Below, one piece after another: positions 7,223-10,865 of a stretch of 10,865 bases of DNA. The translations under genes were made by a program, and so were the position numbers. The stretch comes from UBA6164 sp964344155 (GTDB lineage: Bacteria; Patescibacteriota; Gracilibacteria; BD1-5; UBA6164). The notes under the pieces are model-generated. The model had not been told where the DNA came from. It did no database searches and saw nothing but the letters and a program-made list of their open reading frames with translations. The stretch spans positions 1 to 10,865 of the forward strand of contig CAYFMG010000030.1 of assembly GCA_964344155.1 (NCBI GenBank), written 5' to 3'. Position 1 is the stretch's first letter. Every line of letters begins with the position of its first letter.

Positions 7223-8092
7223 ATGAAAAAAGTAAAAAAGTGTATAATTCCAGCGGCTTGATTTGGTACTAGATTTTTACCAGCAAGTAAGGCTTTACCA
7301 AAAGAAATGTTTCCTATTATAGATAAACCAGTAATGCAATATTTGGTTGAGGAAGCAATTTCAGCAGGTTGTGAGGATATAATTATCGTTACATGAAAAA
7401 ATAAAAGAGCAATAGAAGATCATTTTGACTCAAATTTTGAGTTAGAGAAAAAATTAGAAAACTCAAATAAATTTGAAAGTCTAGAAAAGGTAAAAATGCT
7501 GAACTCTATGGCAAATATAGTCTATGTAAGACAACCATACCCTAGATGAGATGGTGAAGCAATACTTAGAGCTAAACCATTTGTATGAGATGAACCATTT
7601 TTAGTATTATTTTGAGATGATATTATAGAAAATGATAAAACAGCAGCAACTCAATTAGTAGAAACATATAATAGAAAAAATTCTCCAGTTATAGCAACAA
7701 TACCAGTATCAGATGAAGAGGTTTCAGATTATGGTATTATAGAATCAAAACTTGTAGATGGGGATTCTTTTATAGTAGATAAATTTCTTGAAAAACCAGA
7801 TAGTAATGAAACAGAATCAAGAAATTGAGTAGTATGAAAATATGTATTAAATAATGATATATTTGATTATTTAGAACAAGCTACAAGTAAAAAAGTTTCA
7901 TGAGAGATAAGGTTAGCTGATGCATTTGAATTAATGAGACAAGAAAAAGATATTTATTGATTAAGTATTAAGTGAGAAAGATATGATACATGAAGTAAAA
8001 TGTGATTTTTGAAAGCAACAGTTAAATATGCATTAAAAGACAAAGAATTATGAGCAGAATTTAGAGATTTTTTAAAAACACTAGATATATAA
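7223..8092 (+). CDS. galU: UTP-glucose-1-phosphate uridylyltransferase
   Basis: This enzyme makes UDP-glucose and pyrophosphate from UTP and glucose-1-phosphate, supplying glycosyl units for envelope polysaccharides and glycolipids. It has 289 residues with TGA as Gly, the normal GalU length. The nucleotide-binding signature is at 10-29 (PAAGFGTRFLPASKALPKEM), followed by PIIDKPVMQYLVEEA. A D132-D133 pair in LFGDDII is the metal-binding region, where many homologues have LPDD or LGDD. The FLEKP segment carries the conserved Lys. GEIRLADAFELM and YDTGSKMGFLKA complete the family pattern. It starts 22 bases after repeat A with no Shine-Dalgarno motif and no promoter of its own that I can see. 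The pgi gene starts 3 bases after the stop, so the two are almost certainly cotranscribed. Confidence 0.96.
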
Positions 8093-8095
8093 AAT

Positions 8096-9346
8096 ATGAT
8101 AAACCTAGATTTAACACATTTACTTATACCAAACTCTTTTTTGGAGCTGAAATATAAGTATATAGCAGATAAAACATTAGAGTCAATTAATAACAAGTAC
8201 AAAGCTTGAGAATTGGCTTTTTTAGATGTAGATATAGATAATGAGGTAGATAGAATTAATGATTATGTGGAAAAAAACAAAGGGAAATATAGATATGTAG
8301 TAGTTTTATGAATATGATGAAGTGCATTGTGAACAAGAGCTATATTAACAGCTTTGAGATGAAAATATTATAATAATACTCAAAAACAAACTTCTGATTT
8401 ATATATAATTGATAATGTTGATCCAATAGAAATAAAAAACATTTTAGATGTAATAAAATTAGAAGAAACACTTTTTATAACTATATCAAAATCAGGTTCA
8501 ACTCTTGAAACAGTTACTCAGTTTAACTTTTTTAAAGATTTATATACAAAGAAATGACTTGATTATAGAAATAACTTTGTAGTAGTAGCTGGAGAAGATT
8601 CTACTTTTAAGTGAAAGTCTATTTCTGAATGATTAGAGGTTTTTAATATACCAAAAGCTATTTGATGAAGATTTTCAGCTTTGACAAGTGTATGACTTCT
8701 ACCCCTTGCTTTTGCTTGAATAGATATAGAAAAATTATTAAAATGAGTAAGTAATATAAAAAAAGATTTATTAAAAAATGAATTTGGGGAGAATAAAGCA
8801 TTATTAACATCGCTTATTCAGTATCATTGTTATATAGAATTATGAAAAAATATAACGGTATTTTTCCCTTATGTATCAAACCTAAAAGTGTTTTGAGAGT
8901 GGTATAAGCAAATGATTTGAGAGAGTTTGGGAAAAGGTGGGATTTGAGTAACTCTATCAGATTCAGTATGAGTTACAGATCAACATTCTCAGTTACAGCT
9001 TTATTACGATTGACCAAATGATAAACTTGTTATGTTTTTAGAGCTAGAAAACTTTGATACAGATTACTCTGTTTGAAAAAATAAAGATTTTACTTTTGGA
9101 AAACTGATGAATTTTTCAAAATACGGTACACAAGAAAGTTTAAGTAGCTATAATAAAATAAATTACACACTTAAACTATCAGAATTAACAGAAGAAACGC
9201 TTTGAGAATTAATTATATTTTTTGAAGTTCAAACAGCTATACTTTGAGAATTATATTGATTTAATGCCTTTGATCAGCCATGAGTTGAGATTTGAAAGAA
9301 AATAACAAGAAAAAAAATAAAAGATAATTTTTGAGAAATATTTTAA
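8096..9346 (+). CDS. pgi: Glucose-6-phosphate isomerase
   Basis: This enzyme interconverts glucose-6-phosphate and fructose-6-phosphate, linking glycolysis/gluconeogenesis to sugar-nucleotide synthesis. It has 416 residues with TGA as Gly, a shorter bacterial form (Firmicutes-like enzymes run about 450). The phosphate-binding motifs are GIGGSALG at 72-79 and SKSGSTLET from 131. Further conserved segments are GGRFSALTSVGLLPLAF, MIGESLGKGG with Glu276, the GVTDQHSQLQL segment with His297, and FDQPGVEIGK with Lys401 near the C-terminus. These are the expected catalytic Glu, His and Lys. In GIGGSALG all four glycines are TGA. The gene starts 3 bases after galU; the leader AAAT gives no ribosome-binding motif, so translation is probably coupled. 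Repeat B follows 5 bases after its stop. Confidence 0.95.
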
Positions 9347-9351
9347 TAAAT

Positions 9352-9472
9352 AATCCATCCCCACTTCGTGGTACTTCCTTTAATACTAAAGGAAGAAAGT
9401 TGATTTAAGAAAAAACTTAATTTTTAGGCTCCCTTTAGAATTAAAGGGAGCTGTCCGGAGGACTGAGGGATT
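9352..9472. repeat. Multi-hairpin palindromic interspersed repeat, copy B
   Basis: A 121-bp block between pgi and the yvcK-like gene is bounded by AATCC (9352-9356) and GGGATT (9467-9472). The hairpins are CCAC/GTGG (9361-9371), CTTCCTTTA/TAAAGGAAG (9374-9395), GCTCCCTTTA/TAAAGGGAGC (9428-9451) and GTCC/GGAC (9453-9463). The left half (AATCC-ATCCCC...GTACTTCC...GGAAG) is the reverse-complement counterpart of the right half of copy A. Both copies end in GGGATTTTAAA on the gene-proximal side. The right edge abuts the next gene's start codon. Confidence 0.8.
9405..9425 (+). terminator. Weak hairpin with T-run inside repeat B
   Basis: TTAAG (9405-9409) pairs with CTTAA (9416-9420) across an AAAAAA loop and is followed by five T's. 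The stem is only 5 bp and AU-rich. It may cause partial termination after pgi, but it is much weaker than the other terminators in the window. Confidence 0.3.
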
Positions 9473-9476
9473 TTAA

Positions 9477-10634
9477 ATGAGTATGAAAAATATTGTTACT
9501 ATTTGATGAGGTAATTGACATTCTAGTATATTAAAATGACTATATAAAAATTTTGATAAAAATAATAGTTGGGATGATTTTAGTATCTCAGCTATTGTTT
9601 CTATGAGTGATGATGGGAGAACAACATGATTACTTATGAGAGAAATGCAGGATGAGTTATGATTACATATGCCACCACCTTGAGATTTAAGAAGGTGTTT
9701 TTTTTCATTATCTAGTTCAGAATATAGAGATGAGTTTGAAAAAATACTTGAGTATGTAATTGATTTTGATGAAAAAATAAAAAACTTAAAATTAATTAAT
9801 ATTTTAGAAAGACTACATGAGTCAGAATGATTTATAAAAAATTTAGAAAATCATGATAAAAAATTTCTAAATTTTAAGCTACCATTAGACTCTTCAATTA
9901 AGTGACATAAGTTTTGAAATATATTAATGGCAATATTATTTTATAATCTTAAGGATTATAGTAAAATGGTAGAGTTTATGTCTTTTTTACTTGATGTAAA
10001 ATGAGAAGTACTACCAATAACAGAGGATAAAGCTTTTATAAAAGCTATTTTAGAAGATTGAGATATTATAGAAACACAGGACAAAATAAGTAATGTAGTG
10101 GATTATGATTCAGCTATTGAGAGAATAGAGTTAATGGATAATCCAGAAAATGCTAAATTAAATAAATGAATAAAAGAGGTTATAGAAAAGGCTGATTATA
10201 TAATAATCTGACCAGGTGATTTGTTTACTTCAATAGATGCTAACTTTATTATTCCATGATTTTTAGATTTACTTAATACTAGTAATGCTAAAAAATTTTA
10301 TGTATTAAATTCGAATAATAAAAAGTGAGAAACAACGTGATATACTATTCTTGATTTTGTTGATTTTGTACAAAACAAATTAGATAATAAAATAGATTAT
10401 ATTGTTTGAAATTCAGTTTTACCAAAATTAAATAATTTTCAACTAAAAAAGTTTAAAAATGATATATCTGTTAAGTGATGAGATTTTTTGGTTATTGATG
10501 ACGAGATAAAAAAAGAAATTTTAGATAAATATTCCAATTTAGAGATCATAAATTGAGATTATGTTGATATAGAAAGTGTTTATAAATATAATGATAAGAT
10601 GATTGATGACTTATCAAGTTTTTTTGTTAAATAA
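9477..10634 (+). CDS. yvcK: YvcK-like protein (gluconeogenesis factor / CofD-like fold)
   Basis: 385 residues with TGA as Gly. The N-terminus NIVTIGGGNGHSSILKGL is the CofD/YvcK nucleotide-binding loop (GGGNG at 10-14). SDDGRTTG (44-51) replaces the usual DDGGSSG. PPGDLRRCFFSLS, GHKFGNILMAIL and IIIGPGDLFTSIDANFIIPGF (Gly245-Pro-Gly-Asp) are the other family blocks. B. subtilis YvcK is a cytosolic protein that binds UDP-sugars and is needed for growth and cell shape on gluconeogenic carbon sources; its mycobacterial relative CuvA acts in envelope homeostasis. Lying behind galu and pgi, it would sense or adjust use of their products (inference). Two in-frame ATGs exist, 9477 and 9483. The second (MKNIVTI) matches the usual N-terminus, and the first lies 4 bases from repeat B, so 9483 is a plausible alternative. 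It is longer than the ~320-residue model protein. No Shine-Dalgarno motif is seen. Confidence 0.88.
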
Positions 10635-10637
10635 AAC

Positions 10638-10665
10638 TTGTAATTTTAATAAATACTATTATATT
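10638..10665 (+). promoter_or_regulatory. Possible promoter for the prepilin-like gene
   Basis: TTGTAA (10638-10643) and TATATT (10660-10665) are separated by 16 bases, just after the yvcK-like stop. A perfect palindrome covers the -10 position. The ATG follows 31 bases later. Moderate match only. Confidence 0.4.
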
Positions 10666-10670
10666 AATAG
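10656..10670. repeat. Perfect 6-bp-arm palindrome over the putative -10 box
   Basis: CTATTA-TAT-TAATAG is a perfect inverted repeat with a 3-base centre. It sits on the candidate -10 element, so it could be an operator, or a short hairpin after yvcK. There is no T run, so it is not a convincing terminator. Confidence 0.5.
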
Positions 10671-10696
10671 GGTATTAAAATATAACATAAAATACC
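10671..10696 (+). promoter_or_regulatory. Inverted repeat in the leader abutting the prepilin start codon
   Basis: GGTATT (10671-10676) and AATACC (10691-10696) form a 6-bp stem with a 14-base AT-rich loop, ending exactly at the base before ATG 10697. In the mRNA this could sit against the start codon and affect initiation. The short stem makes chance occurrence possible. Confidence 0.35.
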
Positions 10697-10865
10697 ATGA
10701 AAAAATTACATAACAAAGGTTTTACCTTAGTGGAATTAATAGTTGTGATAAGTATCCTGATTATCTTGGGAACTATTGCATTTATAAGTATGCAAAACTA
10801 CACAAAGACATCAAGAGACTCAGTAAGAATCTCAGATATGAGTAGAATGAAGACATGACTAGAAC
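10697..10865 (+). CDS. Type IV prepilin-like (pseudopilin) protein, N-terminal part
   Basis: 56 residues are visible before the window ends. The start MKKLHNKG-FTLVELIVVISILIILG is a classic class III signal peptide. A short basic leader ends in Gly8, prepilin peptidase should cut before Phe9 and N-methylate it, and Glu13 is the conserved Glu5 of the mature pilin. A hydrophobic helix runs to about residue 32. The following part (NYTKTSRDSVRISDMSRMKTGLE) resembles the helix after the N-terminal stalk in pseudopilins of candidate-phyla bacteria. Type IV pili are a recurrent feature of these presumed host-attached cells and may serve attachment or DNA uptake; which subunit this is cannot be told from the N-terminus. 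TGA near the edge reads as Gly. Confidence 0.88.

Noticed and set aside
7108..9472. The two hairpin-rich blocks as a CRISPR array
   Set aside because: There are only two diverged copies, 2 kb apart, in opposite orientation, each in an intergenic gap and without regular spacers.
1..10865. TGA as selenocysteine or as tryptophan (table 4)
   Set aside because: TGA occurs at glycine positions of many unrelated motifs, at far too high a frequency for selenocysteine; Trp is encoded by TGG at the expected sites (for example VWYDAL and QPW in MetRS).
1..10865. tRNA or rRNA genes, or a riboswitch
   Set aside because: No cloverleaf with a TTC-containing T arm, no rRNA-like segment and no recognisable riboswitch core was found by eye. 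The tRNA-Gly(UCA) expected for this code is not in the window.

Overview
The window reads sensibly only if TGA is glycine (translation table 25). That points to a candidate-phyla bacterium of the Gracilibacteria / Absconditabacteria (SR1) group. TGA falls at invariant glycines of well-known motifs: the KISKS-L-G-N loop of methionyl-tRNA synthetase, the GIGGSALG phosphate loop of glucose-6-phosphate isomerase, the GGGNG loop of the YvcK-like protein, and long glycine tracts of a surface protein. TGG remains tryptophan. Every ORF ends in TAA or TAG, never TGA. The DNA is AT-rich and no start codon has a clear GGAGG ribosome-binding site. With the standard code almost every gene breaks into fragments.

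Layout: (1) 2-1165 is the 3' end of a secreted or surface protein with Cys-rich repeats and a glycine-rich C-terminal domain, closed by a strong terminator. (2) 1278-2519 is a Ste24-type M48 membrane metalloprotease. (3) About 2645-3163 is a small IS200/IS605-like element whose Y1 transposase carries an in-frame TAA inside the catalytic helix. (4) 3274-3888 is a coiled-coil plus PD-(D/E)XK nuclease-fold protein. (5) 3920-5461, on the minus strand, is a 513-residue DUF1538 membrane protein made of two 256-residue halves. It converges on gene 4 across a shared bidirectional terminator. (6) 5581-10634 is a same-strand run metG - galU - pgi - yvcK-like. (7) From 10697 a type IV prepilin-like gene runs off the window.

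Region 6 has a metabolic logic. Pgi interconverts fructose-6-P and glucose-6-P, and GalU makes UDP-glucose. YvcK proteins of other bacteria bind UDP-sugars and affect carbon flow and envelope growth. galU and pgi are 3 bases apart. The metG/galU and pgi/yvcK junctions each hold a GC-richer, multi-hairpin palindromic repeat, and the two copies are members of one family in opposite orientations.

No convincing new defence or regulatory system is visible. The most unusual items are the pervasive recoding, the transposase stop between its catalytic Tyr and Gln, the paired hairpin repeats, and the TGA-built glycine microsatellites.
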